This document shows positions 25,499-38,800 of a stretch of 47,084 nt of DNA, piece by piece (within the stretch, counting starts at the first letter, position 1; each line of letters opens with the position of its first letter). A program made the position numbers and the translations under genes. The notes below the pieces were generated by a model. The model saw only the letters and a list, made by a program, of their open reading frames with translations. It was not told where the DNA came from and searched no databases. The stretch lies in assembly GCA_002751075.1 (NCBI GenBank), contig NAOQ01000001.1, positions 289,141 to 336,224 of the forward strand, given 5' to 3'. This DNA is from Ichthyophonus hoferi (taxonomy: Eukaryota > Opisthokonta > Ichthyosporea > Ichthyophonida > Ichthyophonidae).

Positions 25499-26710
25499 TC
25501 AGATACTAACCCAGATTAAGGCGTGAGTCAGACAATATAACCAGCAGCCTACCTATAGCTGCTATCCTTCCCATGGGTGTGTGAAACAGAATAATTATAT
25601 ATTTCATAAGTTAATCTGCTTGCATGCAAAATTAGATATCCATTACTATATATAAAATATCAAACATCTTTGTATGTACAGCTGGAACTCTTATATATTT
25701 AGATTTGTCATGCAAAAGGGCAATCACTATATTATAAAACTGCTTTTATACGAGCCAATTACCATGCAGCCTGTTCTTAATTGTCATTACCTTTTATGGA
25801 GGAAAGGTTTATGGCACCCACATACCAATATATATTATTAGTGAAGAACCATCGAGCATAGCAAGGCAGTAACAATAAATATGAAAAGTATTTTTAAAAT
25901 CATTGACAAGCAGTTGTTTAATTGCAACAGGAATAATAATATATATCTAGTTTTCCTGTTAGGGTTTTACCGGGGCAAATAGTTAGAGGCCAGGCACCAT
26001 TACATAATAGAACAGAATGGGCTTTACAAACTATAAGAGCAAATAGGCTTTAGAGTTTTTTTTCCCCAAGATATTCATGTGGCCAGCAAAAGGGCTATAT
26101 ATATATTCTGCATTTGAAATCATCTATAAATGTATACGGGCTTGAAAAATCATAAGCTTAATTTAACATTTTATGTAAAAACGGTTTGTGCCAATTGAGA
26201 GAGTCACTAGAACCAACAGCAAGGTAGATCGGTCCGTGCGCCAATAATTAAATAAATGATAAAGCAGTATTTTATGTGATGTGATTATTTCTAGAGCTGT
26301 GATTAAGTAGTGATAATAAAACTATTGACTAATGAATGACCTTGTGTTGTAATAATATTATAAACAATAATTTTAAAGTAATATTCTTTACTCGACCTAT
26401 AAAGTTAATTGTATACTACTTGTATTTACTATAGTCATGATTGAAAGTAGCCTATAGACATGTTTTGAACACAGCGATTTCATTTTTGGGCATAAAATCT
26501 CGCCGATTTCATATTCTTTACATAATGTTGGCAATTATTTTGGAAATAATATTAATTGGTTTGGGCTTTTGTGTGCAGCTAAGTTTTATGTACATATGAC
26601 TTGTTAGCAAAAAAATATCAACGTAATTGTTCTAAGCGGATGCGTCAATGCAGGGTATGATACTCTATGCCATCCAGTTTTCAATACACATTCAGATTAG
26701 CTGCACTACC

Positions 26711-26732
26711 AAAGCCACTTTATAGTGGCTTT
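26711..26732. other. Perfect 9-bp stem, 4-nt loop hairpin
   Basis: AAAGCCACT, then TTAT, then AGTGGCTTT form a perfect inverted repeat. The A-run on one side and T-run on the other give it the shape of an RNA hairpin on either strand. No neighbouring gene explains it. Confidence 0.6.
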
Positions 26733-27740
26733 ACTGTCTACTAGATATAGCCCTAATGGTAGTTAGATGGGGTCATTTCGAGGGCTTGAGATTAATTACG
26801 TTGATATAACTGTACTGATATATGGCTTTTTGTGTATCTTTGGTGAGATACACTATCCCCATTGGAATGGCCCTTTTTCAATCTTCTAAAAATTGGTTAA
26901 TTCCTAGACAAGTAAGGAACTGCCAATCATTTATACATGCTTTGGCAAGATAAATATGCCTAAAGCCTAAACTCTAGTAGACGTTATTTCAGTACTACTA
27001 AACTAATATGTGAGTAGATATTGATATTACAAAAAGGTGAGAGTAAAGTTGTAGGATGGACGAGGAATAGCGAAACCAAAGTTAGCTCTTATGTACACTC
27101 TCATACAAAGGTAAAAAGTATGAATAATCCTTATATGTGCTCTCTAATGACAATAACGTCCACAACTTCTACACTTCCATTGCACAACTCTAAAGAACCA
27201 ATTTTTAGCCACAAAAACTCGTGAGACTAACAAATAACAAGTAGGAATATAATTATTAATTGCATGCAATACCAATGAATCTTTTGATAACCATACTAAG
27301 ATAATTACTGTTGGGTAACATTATGTCCTGTTAACTGATGCCTATAAAACGTTATTTCTTGAGCTAAGTGATCACCTTTAAATATTTATTAATGTGCAAT
27401 AATGGTATAGCAATTACATGATAATGAAGTTCTTGTCACTTCACTGATTAAATTTCCTCAAATAAACAGTGAAAGTATATTTATTTGACGGAATAGTCGC
27501 CCTTTATGTTGTTCCAGTACAATATAAACACATTGAAAGTCATTTACTAGCTTTGATGGGAATAGAACGCTCGAGAGGCTCAACTCAGGAATTTAGTAAT
27601 AATATCCAAATTATACCATTTTAGGGATATATTTTGGCGTTTCATTGGGTTTGTAAAACAAAAATTGAATGCTTAGTATATATTCGATTCAGCGTATGTT
27701 TATCAATAAACTATGTAGTCTTGATTTAAGCCGATGTACT

Positions 27741-27847
27741 AACTGGGGGAATAATTAATGATGAGTAAACGAATTGCATCAGCCAATTAACCAACTGTGG
27801 GAATAATCAATGATCATGAGTAAACGAATTACATCAGCCAATTAACC
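27741..27847. repeat. Tandem duplication of about 53 bp
   Basis: Two copies stand head to tail, 27741-27792 and 27793-27847. They share AATAAT, GAGTAAACGAATT and CATCAGCCAATTAACC, with a few substitutions and a 3-base length difference. Each copy carries a CCAAT motif. It lies about 380 bases before the URA5 start. Confidence 0.9.
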
Positions 27848-28153
27848 TATCATAATGGATCACTAAGATAATTAATCCGAAGACAAGATGCATACTGTAA
27901 ATAACTATGGTACTGCATTTATACATACATAATTCATTTTTATGTTTTTTGTATTTTTACTGTTTTTAATAGAAATAATACAAATATCATGTATAAAGTG
28001 AGGATGTTGGTACATTCATATGGAGAAATTAAAAAGCAATGAAAGATAGAAAAACCGAAAATACAAGGCACTAATCACATCATCGCCAAGATTAGAATAG
28101 CCTATTATGGAAGTACACCCGCGTAATATAAATATTAACAGTAGCCTAACCGA

Positions 28154-28162
28154 ATATATATA
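28154..28162 (+). promoter_or_regulatory. TATA box of URA5
   Basis: A run ATATATATA lies about 60 bases before the URA5 start codon, at a distance fitting a short leader. Confidence 0.4.
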
Positions 28163-28222
28163 GGAACACCAAACCAACAGTCTTAGTTAGTACAACCACG
28201 GTAGGGTGAAAACATTTTAAAA

Positions 28223-31211
28223 ATGAAGGACTACCAGATTAAGTTTTTGGAGATGGCTGTCAAAGAGAATGCTTTGACCTTTGGCGAGTTTACCTTAAAG
28301 TCTGGAAGGAAAAGGTCCGGCTTTCTCTATCTTTTTTCTTATGCCTTTCCATTAGGCTACAAATCGTCTCGAGCACCCAGTAATTCAGGGAATTTTTTAT
28401 CATCTTAAATCTTTTTGCCTACAATTAGGTAGCTCACAAGTATAAATAATAATAATAATTTTTCAATGTTCCACATCCTCTCTCTCTCTGCCATTTATAT
28501 CTTTTATTCAAAGAGAAAGCCACCAACAATTCTATACTCTGCAGCCCATACTTCTTCAATGCTGGACTATTCAATACCGGTAAAGTTATTGACAACCTAG
28601 GGAGGTACTATGCTGCTGCTGTTGTGGACTCCAAAATTGAGGTTGGGAGCCCAAAGTTTGCAAATATTCAAATAAGATTATGCTATACATATACATAACT
28701 GTATTGCGCCATTCTCCCGCTTGCTTCATTGCTGCCTTTTGAAAGGGGTAGGATAGCCAACTAATCCGTATCTTTTTATTGACTATAAGCATTTGATAGA
28801 CAAGAATAGGATCAGGGTCTTTATTGTTAATAGTTTTATGCGTGTATTCTTATTTAAAATACCTATCTTCTACTTTGTTACATATTGACACAGTTGTATA
28901 CTTGTATAGCATGAAGTGCTGTTTGGTCCTGCATATAAGGGCATCCCCCTTGCGGCAGCCACTGCCATTTCATTAGCCAGGGATTTTGACATGGATACAC
29001 CTTACTGCTTCAACAGGAAGGAAGGTATGCACACAACCTCACTATTCTCCTTATAGTCCTTCTCATTTTGTTTTTAATTCATTGATCAACGCGCAATCAC
29101 ATTTATATGCTATATTCTTCTATACATTCCTCTCTCTTTCTCCTGTTCTTTCTCTCTCTGGGTACGGATTTACCCACATCTATTCATTCAATTTCTTTTT
29201 CTTCCTGCGGTACTTTATATTTGATGAAAGGAGGAATATTAATTATACCAGTCGTGTATGACCTCTTGCTTGATTGTAATGGTTATTCACTTGCAATTGT
29301 GTTTTTGGTATATTATTCCCTTCAATAACAGCCAAGGCATGTGCAAGCCACTCCCATCTGGTGATAGCAAATGATCTTTTCTTTCAGACTATTGCCTATT
29401 ATTGATAGGTAGAGAGAGGAAGGAGTCGTATTTGGCCTCATGAAACGCCTATGGTTTTATGTTTTAAACTGCGCCAGTCGAACTGTTTGACTAAGTAATT
29501 TTTTTGTCTAGAACTCATATTGCTCAACTTATTGACTATAGGTATTCTCCAATGTCACGGAAAGAAGAATTTTAAAAATATAATTGACACTAGTATGTTT
29601 AAATACTGTTTTATTACTAACAAGATCATATCATGCTGTAGTAGCAGTGTAATAATGTATGAATTTCCACAAAGATACACGTGTATTACATACAGCAGGT
29701 GAACTCTGACAAAGTGGACTGTCGATGGCATTAAAAAATTATTTTTAATGTGTAGTTTTTATTGAATTATAGGAGGTCTGACAATAGATACGTTGATCCT
29801 ATACAGCTAAGGACCACGGAGAGGGAGGTAACACTGTGGGAGCGTCAATGAGGGGAAAGAAGGTTTTAATTGTAGATGATGGTAGGTATATATATATGGC
29901 CTGTATGCTGCAGTCATTGGTTGCTTATTAAGTGTACTGGACCAATCAGTCTCCTTTATTCATGGTCTACTCACTAATACTATATAGTGAGGATCATGGA
30001 TGATAGGGAGTGGTTTTTGTTTTACTTGAACAGCATGGTTTGAATTAGATACAATATCCGTGATTTTTTATAATCTATATATTTGTCTGCACAAAAAGAT
30101 CGACAAAACTTGTAAACTTGTATATAGATAAGGGAAAGTTCGGACATTTTATATATTGGCCGTTTCTATCATACGATTAATTCTTCATCCCATTCATCAG
30201 CCTGCAGCAGTTTAACATATAATCTACGCATATATACTTAAGCCATATTGCCTCCTTCATTATTATTCTATATTCTATCCATTATTGGTTCTTTCCCGCT
30301 CAGAACGCACCCACGTACATGTGCAGCATGTAGAAATCCACTATGCAGCTACTTACATTTTAAACCACCACCTACACCTTGCCTATTATATATACTAATC
30401 TGTGTATGTTTCTTTCAGTCATCACCGCTGGTACTGCTATCCGTGAGGCCATCGAGGTCATTACTAAGGCTGGTGGTATCCCCGTGGGGGTAGTGGTGTG
30501 TCTGGACAGACAGGAGAGAGGCAAGGCTAACCTCTCAGCCATCCAGGAGGTACGTGTGTTATAGTCATAGCCATAGTCATAATGATTCTACCTTAATCCA
30601 CTCGCAACTTAACCTCATTGCAGTACAATACGTCTATGGTATATGTATGTAGGTAGGTATAGATGTGTCTCCTATCTGAACTTCACTATAGCATAGTATA
30701 TCACATAAAGACATTTCAGATTAGGTTTATGGGTGAGATATAGTGAGCAATGACAGCGGATTCTCAATCATTCGATAATATGTGGGGGTACCTTCTGACC
30801 TCTATGTCTACCATTTTATACATTGTTCAGCCCCGTCCCGCACTTAAAATATGCGTCACGCCCCCACCATGAACCAATCAATGCAATACAATACTACAAA
30901 GAGAAAAATGTGATAGTCTAGCACCACACTTTGGACCATTAGGCCTACTATTTTACACTTTGTGGGCTTAATGTAAATTAATAGTTGCTTCCTTTGCCGC
31001 ACACAATCAGTTCTACCTCTTGTGACTTTATCATCTGGATATAACTAACTCTGACTTGCACTGCATCTAGGTGGAAAAGGAGTTCGGGCTGCAAGTGGCC
31101 AGCATTGTGCAGCTGGATGAGATTGTCGAGTATGTCAAGGCCTCCGGCAACACTGCCCTGGCCGCTCACCTGCCTTCCGTCCAGGCCTACAAGGCCCAGT
31201 ACGGTGTTTAA
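28223..31211 (+). CDS. URA5: Orotate phosphoribosyltransferase
   Basis: Exons are 28223-28314, 28545-28641, 28910-29024, 29807-29881, 30419-30549 and 31071-31211, in phase, giving 216 residues, close to the 226 of yeast Ura5. The enzyme joins orotate to PRPP to make OMP, the fifth step of pyrimidine synthesis, in the cytosol. It reads like yeast Ura5 throughout: FLEMAV then [46 protein letters not shown] with the mobile catalytic loop, the PRPP-binding signature [17 protein letters not shown] at about 121-137, and VCLDRQERG. It is a stand-alone protein with no OMP decarboxylase part, as in fungi. The exon 2 donor GAG|GTTGGG is weak but gives the conserved junction. The last two exons are clearly richer in G and C at third codon positions (GCC, CTG, GTG) than exon 1. 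Confidence 0.96.
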
Positions 31212-31657
31212 ACACCATATAAAAATATAAAAATATGCTACAATTTTTTCGACTTTTTTATACTACATGATAATTGGCATGTCAAATATTGATGCTATAT
31301 AGAATGCGTGTGGCCAGATCAAGTCCTTACACGTATGCTAGAATAAAGCCTACAATATATATATATACGACACAGCGTTGGTACTGTTTTGATGCAATCA
31401 ATATATTTACAAATACACCTGGTCCAGTAATGCTATATAGAAGATAGGTCCACACCAGATAGTACTGATAATCTATGTATATATACATTTATATCAGAAC
31501 CATGTATTAAATCTAGTGGAATGGGATGCAACCTAACATCATCATCTCAAATTTAACTACATGAGATCCTTGGTAGATGTGGGTATACATCTCAAATACA
31601 AATTCGTCTAGTTTAATTTAATAAATGAACGATGTTGTAATTTATTAAGAGCACCAA
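31212..31657. other. Convergent 3' region between URA5 and cyclophilin
   Basis: Both genes end toward this 446-base AT-rich spacer. It would carry both polyadenylation sites; AATAAA occurs near 31342 on the plus strand. No gene seen. Confidence 0.5.
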
Positions 31658-33269
31658 TCACTGTTCCATTTTCAGTTCACCAGACTTGGTGATCTGGACA
31701 TCTTTTATGGGCTTATCACGAGATCCGGTAGGGTTTCTCTCAATTTTCTTGACAACGTCCTCACCCTCTAAAACCTTTCCGAAGACAACGTGGCGGCCGT
31801 CCAACCAGCTAGTCTTAACGGTGGTAATGAAGAACTGGCTGCCGTTGGTATCTTTACCAGCATTGGCCATAGACAGAACGTATGCTTCACTGTGCTTAAG
31901 TATGAAGTTCTCATCTGCGAACTTTTCGCCATAGATAGACTTTCCACCTGTGCCGTCACCCCTATGAACAACAATAGGTTAGAACATTGTACATACAGGG
32001 CAATGTAGTTATATTCGTATTTACCCGCTAACTTCTCACTAGCTGTATGCTCATTAATAACAAAACAACACGAAAAAAAAAAAATGGAGAGGCGGACCAA
32101 ACCGAAAAGTTGATTCAGTGAAGTGGTCTATCCAATAGCAAGAATCTATATAGCTTGTATATATGGGAGAAGAGCATGCACATAGATATGTTCGACAAGT
32201 TATTTAGGCGCGCATGCATATGTTAGCTGGCATTTTATATTCACTCCTCAACGTAAAAAATAAACAAAAACCTAAGATACAAACTGGTCTAGAAGCAATA
32301 TCATTTTTTATATAATAGATCGAAAAGGGTATGTACTGATTACCGTGCTGCTTTAAAAGCACTCCAAAGCTTTAAATTTGAAAATATATTACAATATAAA
32401 TAAAGAAAAATATTTCAATAAGATTTGAAATTAAATATTCAGAATTACATGGTAGCAAACACAAGTGTGAAAATCCAAAAAAAGAAGTTGGCAAACTAAA
32501 TGTAAACGTAAAGGAATTTAGAAGGAGGGAAGTGATGGCAGGAGTAGAAAAACTTGCAAAGTTAATCATACTTAGTGAAATCACCGCCCTGGAGCATGAA
32601 ATCCTTGATCACACGATGGAATTTGCTGTCCTTGTAACCAAAGCCCTTCTCGTGAGTGGCCAGAGCCCTGAAGTTCTCGACAGTCTTAGGCACCGTCGAG
32701 CCAAAAAGACCTATCACAATGCGGCCAGCTGACTCACCTATTTAGTAAACAAAACAAATATCAGGCCGATGTTCTTACTACCAGTTAGTATGATTAACTG
32801 GCAAGGGTTGTTAACTATACATGGATTTCCAGATCATTATTGCCACCTCTGTTGTCTCGCGCTCATTTCTCTTTCTCTCCATGCAGACGCTTTCCAAAAT
32901 AACTTATTGGTAAATAATAAACAATCCAAACTAAATAATCCTGTACTTGCTTACTTTTGTAATTTTCAAGAAGGATAAATGGGATAATACGTTTTACAAC
33001 TCAAACCCACATATAATCCCAATATGCAAGAAAAACTTGTAAACGTAGTCACTGCCTCCCAGGACAATATTTATATGCCAAAGGATAATCTTAATAAAAA
33101 CGGACAAATACTGAACCGCAAAAATAAAAAACACCTGCTTCTTTTTACCTCCAATAGAGATGTCAAAGAACACCTTATTGGTGACCTCAGCATTCCTAAC
33201 ATCAAGAGCAGAAGCGACGCTAGCAAGCCCGAAGGCGGCGACAACACCCAAAACCAAATTCTTCAACAT
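31658..33269 (-). CDS. PPIB: Secretory-pathway cyclophilin (peptidyl-prolyl isomerase B type)
   Basis: Minus-strand exons 33149-33269, 32572-32737 and 31658-31961 join in phase to 196 residues. Cyclophilins catalyse cis-trans isomerisation of peptide bonds before proline and assist protein folding. The N-terminus is a signal peptide: [20 protein letters not shown], with likely cleavage after ASA, which puts the enzyme in the ER or secretory pathway. The domain is complete: VFFDISIGG, then [16 protein letters not shown] with the catalytic Arg, [33 protein letters not shown], and [13 protein letters not shown] with the cyclosporin-contacting Trp. It ends KSGELKMEQ, with no HDEL-type retention signal, so it may be secreted or retained by other means. 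A TTTAAAAG box lies about 50 bases before the ATG. It converges on URA5. Confidence 0.96.
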
Positions 33270-33665
33270 TTTTAAAATAAAAGCAATTCTGTTGAAAATG
33301 AGTTTTATTTCGGGCTTTTAAAGGCCAAAGTTTTGTTGTTTCAGCGTTATGTTCAAACTATGTTGTGAATTAAAATCAAATATCTATCGGTTAATATATT
33401 TAAATATTTCATAATGATTATGTGTATTAAATTTACCAGTTGATTCTTTCATTATAATTCTAAATATCACGCAAGGTTACGAGCGTTTGATATCGTGATT
33501 CCGGAATTAAGAATCTTAATCTTTAATATGATTTGTGATTGGCTATAATATTTGTTTTATTGCTAAGGCACGGCTACAGTCCAATAGATCACACTGATAA
33601 ACATCGTCATTTAGCAACCATTTACCATATATAACTATAACACCACATAATTATATGTAATCTAT

Positions 33666-34199
33666 TATTAGAAACAGGAGCTGACCCAGATTGAATTGGC
33701 GGGCGGAGCAAGTACGAACAGAACTTGCTCACTAGTAAATTCCTTCTCGAGTCTTATTCGATTCGTTGACTCTTCTCTTCTATTTTTTTACTCCAATCCT
33801 AAGCCTTCTAGAGTTCACAGCATTTACAACAAGGTCGAGTAGATCAGATAGAATTAGATAGATGCCTTCTCAATATCAGCAGTACCTGTGGTTTGTGGGA
33901 TGAACACATGTTCTTTATGAAGATATGCTTAGAACCGTAAAGAATGTCAAGAAAACTGATACGAGCTTCTCCCAAGACATCAAGAACTATATATGTATTA
34001 TGCATATTTTTTTATTCCTGATTGATTTAGAGCTTACCTCATTGTTTGCATAGTGATACACTAAAGGCCGTTTTTCTGTTGATAAGCCTATATTTAATAT
34101 ATAAAAATTACTATTGATTGTACAATGTAATCAGTAATCGTAGTGAATAACGTGATATTTTTCCATTGTAATTTCTGATCAGAAAAGCTGATCTCAACA
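33666..34199 (-). repeat. Copia LTR, 3' side of the inner unit (fossil)
   Basis: On the minus strand it begins TGTTGAGATCAGC just after a purine-rich CCAGGAGA, as expected after a polypurine tract, and ends near TTCTAATA. It pairs with 35627-35880 at both ends but is about 280 bp longer in the middle. Confidence 0.7.
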
Positions 34200-35626
34200 T
34201 CTCCTGGCAAACGGTATGCTGATCATGATATGTGGGCAGAACTAAGGTTTGTACATCTGCATTAGGACCTTGGCTTCTTGTAGCTGGTTGGTGACATGAC
34301 CTTCGCTAAATGGTCATCTGCCATAAGCTGGGTTAATAAACACACAAGAAAATTGACCTCTCCATTAGTCTCACAATCTCTAGTATACCAATAGCTAACT
34401 ATTATGTGCCTTGTGCCTCTCGGTACATAATTCTTCTCAGTGAGGTGAATACAGAATGATTTTCCAGCATGTAGCTTCATGCATCCAGTGCCAATGTGTA
34501 GGCAGTCAAGGAGAAATGCAATGTAGAAATTTTTTTGACATACAGTGGACATTGATATGTACTCACTCTCTGTTGTGGAAAGTATTGTTATGATGCTCTT
34601 TTTTCTTTGAGTCAGTCAATCAGTTTCCCTACAAGGGTGTGATTGCAAGTGATTACATTATTAATTACTATTCCAAATACATCAAGTAATTCCATAATTT
34701 TCAAGGTTCCTACAATTCCAGACAACCGAGATCTACTGAAATAGCCACCTACTCAGTATCCTAGCATAATATACATCGTAGCTATTATATATAAATTAAA
34801 ATTCATTTTTCTAAATCTAGACAAGTTAACAAGTAGGTATGTTAACTTAATAACTTTATAAAAAATATCATCAGTAGAATTGGAATAGAACTAGCACATT
34901 GTAATATGCTTGATGAGCATAAGCATGAATCAATTGGAAACATGCATTATATATAGTACATAGAAAGCTGTACTATACAAGGTTTAATCTCATGGCTTCC
35001 TAATTGTGACAAGCATAAAAGAATATTAGCTGTGCTAGTATTATTTATAGTTTGAAACATGTACATGATTAGAGACAAGGAAATATCTAAATAAGCAAAA
35101 TGATTAGTTTGCATCTGATCAAAAGCGTCAAAAATAACTGTCTCAATATTATTCATCCTAAGCCAATTGATTATCTCCCAAAAATATCAGGAGGAACAAG
35201 TACATTACTTAAATACCTTCATCCAGTGTGAGTCTTCATCCTAGAACAAACTGGATTTACCAGTTTGGGCAAAGCCTCTCTTTCCATAGATTCTTCTGAA
35301 ACCAAGAGAATATGTACATACCTAATTTCTAACAAAAATACAATTATCAATATAAAACGTCATTAACTAATCTAGAGACAAGAGAGAAACAAACCTTAGA
35401 TAAGACTTGACATTCAGTTATCACCAATGGATCAATGGCAGGAAGTTAAACCATTATCAAAACTATATGTCAGGAAGAGGTGCATTAATAGTCTTGCAGT
35501 AGAGCTCCTGATCAGTATTAATCAGTAAAGAGACAGTAAGTAGATCATCAAAAGTAAAATACTCTTGGTTGGTTGAAGAGAGTTGCTTGATTTTTGGCAA
35601 AAGCAAACAAGAAGAACTAATACCCC

Positions 35627-35880
35627 TGTTAGAAACAAGATCTGACCTGAATTGAAGTGGCAGTGGTGGTGGAGTCATAGGGACAAAACTTGTTCATGAG
35701 TGTAAAGTAAATTAGTTCTTCCGTTGTATTTGATTTATTAGATGGCCATTGAGTTTCAGTTGATGCTCTGAAATCATAGAAACCTTAGGAGTTATGAAAT
35801 TGCATGACGTAATTGACAAATACAATGATTAACGTGATTGTTTGCAAGTGCAATTTTTGATCAAAAAAACTGATTCAACG
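35627..35880 (-). repeat. Copia LTR, 5' side of the inner unit (fossil)
   Basis: On the minus strand it ends TTCTAACA and is followed by GGGGTATTAG, which resembles the usual copia primer-binding site. Both ends align with 33666-34199. Five bases beyond its outer end (CCTAT) nearly match those beyond the other LTR (TCTAT). Confidence 0.65.
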
Positions 35881-38800
35881 CCTATTAATATAGATACTTG
35901 GGTATTGACAATGCATGCTTGGGGCTGAAGTCTAGAACAACTGACATTTTAATTACAACTTTTTCTATTTCCGTGCAATCTAACTTACAATTAGATTTAC
36001 AAGCAGCCAAAGTCAAACCACATCCTATGACCCAACTTGAAACATAAATTTTGCATGCTGTAATAATTGTTTCTACTAAAGGATTTTTAAACTATACCAC
36101 AAACTGTAACTTGGTCCTTTATGTACAATTACTTTAGCAACATTGAAAAATAACTGGAAAGTTACTTTTTGGGTGAGTGAATTTATACTACTTTGTGGCA
36201 TGCCACTAATGTGGCGTTTAGAAACAGTATACATCCTGTTCTTGACTTTATGGTAGTCCTATTTCCATCAGAGTCTGCATCTACATATGCCTTAAGTTCC
36301 AAGGGTGATTTATAACACACCAATCCTGTGTTTAAAAATATTTTGAGGTATCCCATTCAATGAATTACTATTTTCCAGTAAGATTTGGATGGAGTGAAGA
36401 CAAAACATCCTAGGTAACTGATTGTAAAGGCTATGTCTGGCCTAGTTAGTCAGGATATCCATGGAAGACAACCTATTGTTTTCTGGTATTACTTATTGTT
36501 ACACTTTGGAGTTGAGTCTGTGTTTTTGTTTAGGTCTAACACACGATTTGGAAGTATAGTGGACATGGCTTGTCTGACACCTTTCATGTAGTATAGCCTT
36601 AACATCTCCCTGATCCTCCTGGGTTAAATGTATGGACCTCTGACTATTTTTTCAAATCTGGTATTCCAAATATTCTGCTAAAAATCCCATTGCCTTGCCT
36701 TTTCATGCTGCTGATTAAATTCTGGGTAGGAGCATTGTTGTTGAAGACAAATAGCATGACATCAACATGAATACATTTGGCTTAAAATGTGGTGTTTCTT
36801 GAGAAACAAACAGATATGGGTCATAATTGGTTGAAAAAAAAGTCATATGGCCAAAATTGCAGTTAAAATACACTGTTATATTAAAGACACTGCTGCCTTA
36901 AACCATAAAATAATCTTTGAGGCTTGCATACTCCATGCAAACAATCCAAGTATTCAAAGCCTTTGAGATGGTGCATATATATTTCTCCAGCTCTCCATTG
37001 AGGTAGGCTCCCACTATGTCCAGTTGTACTACTTCCATATCCTTGGGCGCTGTTAGTGCTTGCGGAAAACATATGTTAGTCAAGGAGCAAACTGGAGACT
37101 CTATACTCTATATTAAAATAATCAATGTTTTCCCTTTGATGATTACCCATCACTACCTGTTGTGTCTTGTATTTTTTGATGTTACCTTGGCTGTCATGTT
37201 TTTATATTAAATATCTGCATAGGCTTTAAAAAGAGTGCTTCCTTGAGTTTTATTCTCTATTTAGAATTGTTGGATAGAACTTACATTTCCTGCTCCATTG
37301 CTTCCTCCCATTGAGTCAATTAAGGGAAATTCATAGCTGCATAAACTGACTTAGATACAGTTTGGCCACATAGGTTGGCTTCTGTGGCTGACTATGTTGA
37401 GTTTGGGTCAGGTTGGTATCTTTTGCTTGACCTGGTGGTGGAGGGTGCATTTTGTTTTCTCAGAGATGTGCCAATATCTTCTGGCTGGTTTGTCTACTCC
37501 TTATTTTCCTTACTCCAACTATCTTCTGGCTCTGAACTTACACCTCTCCTTGATTTTTCTATCTTCTTATCCCTATCTTGCTAAAAACAACTCCTGCAGA
37601 GCTGATGTCTTCTCCTGGGACTCCTTTCATGGTGAAGGATCACGTTGTGGAGGTAAGGGCTCTTCTCCAGTTGTAACGACAGTTTTGACTGTTCTTGAGG
37701 GCTTGTCCTTTTGGTCTGGCAGAAGCTTTGGCTGTTTTTTTACATAGGGAAAACTTGTTTCTAAGAATTTGACATACTTATTTAATAATAATCCTCCTAC
37801 TCTTAGTATCCAAAAGCCTGTATGCTTTCTTGATATCCCAGCATAAATACTGCCTCCCTTCCTTTTAGTACCATTTGATTTGATGTCTCCTTCTTGTACT
37901 AGCATTGGCATACAAAGGCTCTGAGTTGGCAAAATAGTATGGTAGATTGGTTTCATAAGGCTCAAGGTAGTGTTCACTTTGGTAGAATTCTGGTTGGCAG
38001 CACATTTAAAGTAAGACTACGGACTTCATGGCTTCAAACAATAAGTACCGAGGGAGAACACTCTTTATCCTCCCACTCCTTATCATGGTGAACAAAGTTT
38101 GATTAATTTATTCACTGAGACCATTTTACTCAGGATGGTGAGGAATGGTTGTTTAATAAAGGATTCCTAATTTCCTCATATATGATAAAAACGTCGATTT
38201 TAGGTACTTCATTCCATTGTCAATTATCAATATGCTCATAAACTTGTCATGCATAGCAATGGCATATACATGATACCATTTGAAACCTTAAAAAGTATCT
38301 GACTTCTTTATTAGTAAATATAAGTTGATGTAGTGTGACCATTCATTAATAATTGTTGCAACATAACTTGAAGCCTCAGTGAGACCTGTTCACTAGTCCA
38401 GCTAAGTCAGAGTGTACTCTTTGTAGTAGTTTAATGAGTTATCTCTGGGTAAAGAATTCATTTTATTTTGGACATACTGCACGTTCTACAGTCATGGCTC
38501 TTCTTGTCTAGCATCTTGTTGTTTGACATTACCAATGCAAGGAACATGCTGGCTAGACTTGGTTGCATGAACCTGGAATGAAGAATCTTATAAGCCATTA
38601 GGCCTGCACGAGCTTCTGGCTCTACTACTGTGGTAGGAGTTTGCTTTTTGACTACCAAATTGTCCTCCTGGCATGTAGAGATTGGTTCTGCTTGACCACT
38701 GTTTTTTTATACCTTCTCTGGTGGGATCACGGGAGCATCCAACCTGTAGATTATGTTATTTTTTCCAGTTCCTGTCATTACCATGACTCCTTTCTAAAAA

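Larger units (their letters stand above)
25499..28153. other. Gene-poor intergenic region between HINT3 and URA5
   Basis: Largely AT-rich, without a gene I can support. A possible terminal exon at 27518-27624 is open after a GTTGTTCCAG acceptor (HIESHLLALMGIERSRG and a stop), but no upstream exon could be tied to it. A 22-codon ORF with an ATGGG start lies on the minus strand near 25575. A tandem duplication and a hairpin are listed separately. Confidence 0.4.

Noticed and set aside
27021-27224. Ser/Thr-rich 67-codon open frame
   Set aside because: It has no ATG at its 5' end and contains internal consensus donors; no partner exon found.
27518-27624. Terminal-exon-like open patch after a TTCCAG acceptor
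   Set aside because: Only about 35 codons and no upstream exon could be linked; open runs of this size arise by chance here.
37375-37747. Plus-strand open frames of up to 117 codons
   Set aside because: They are antisense to the integrase region of the copia fossil and have no domain features.
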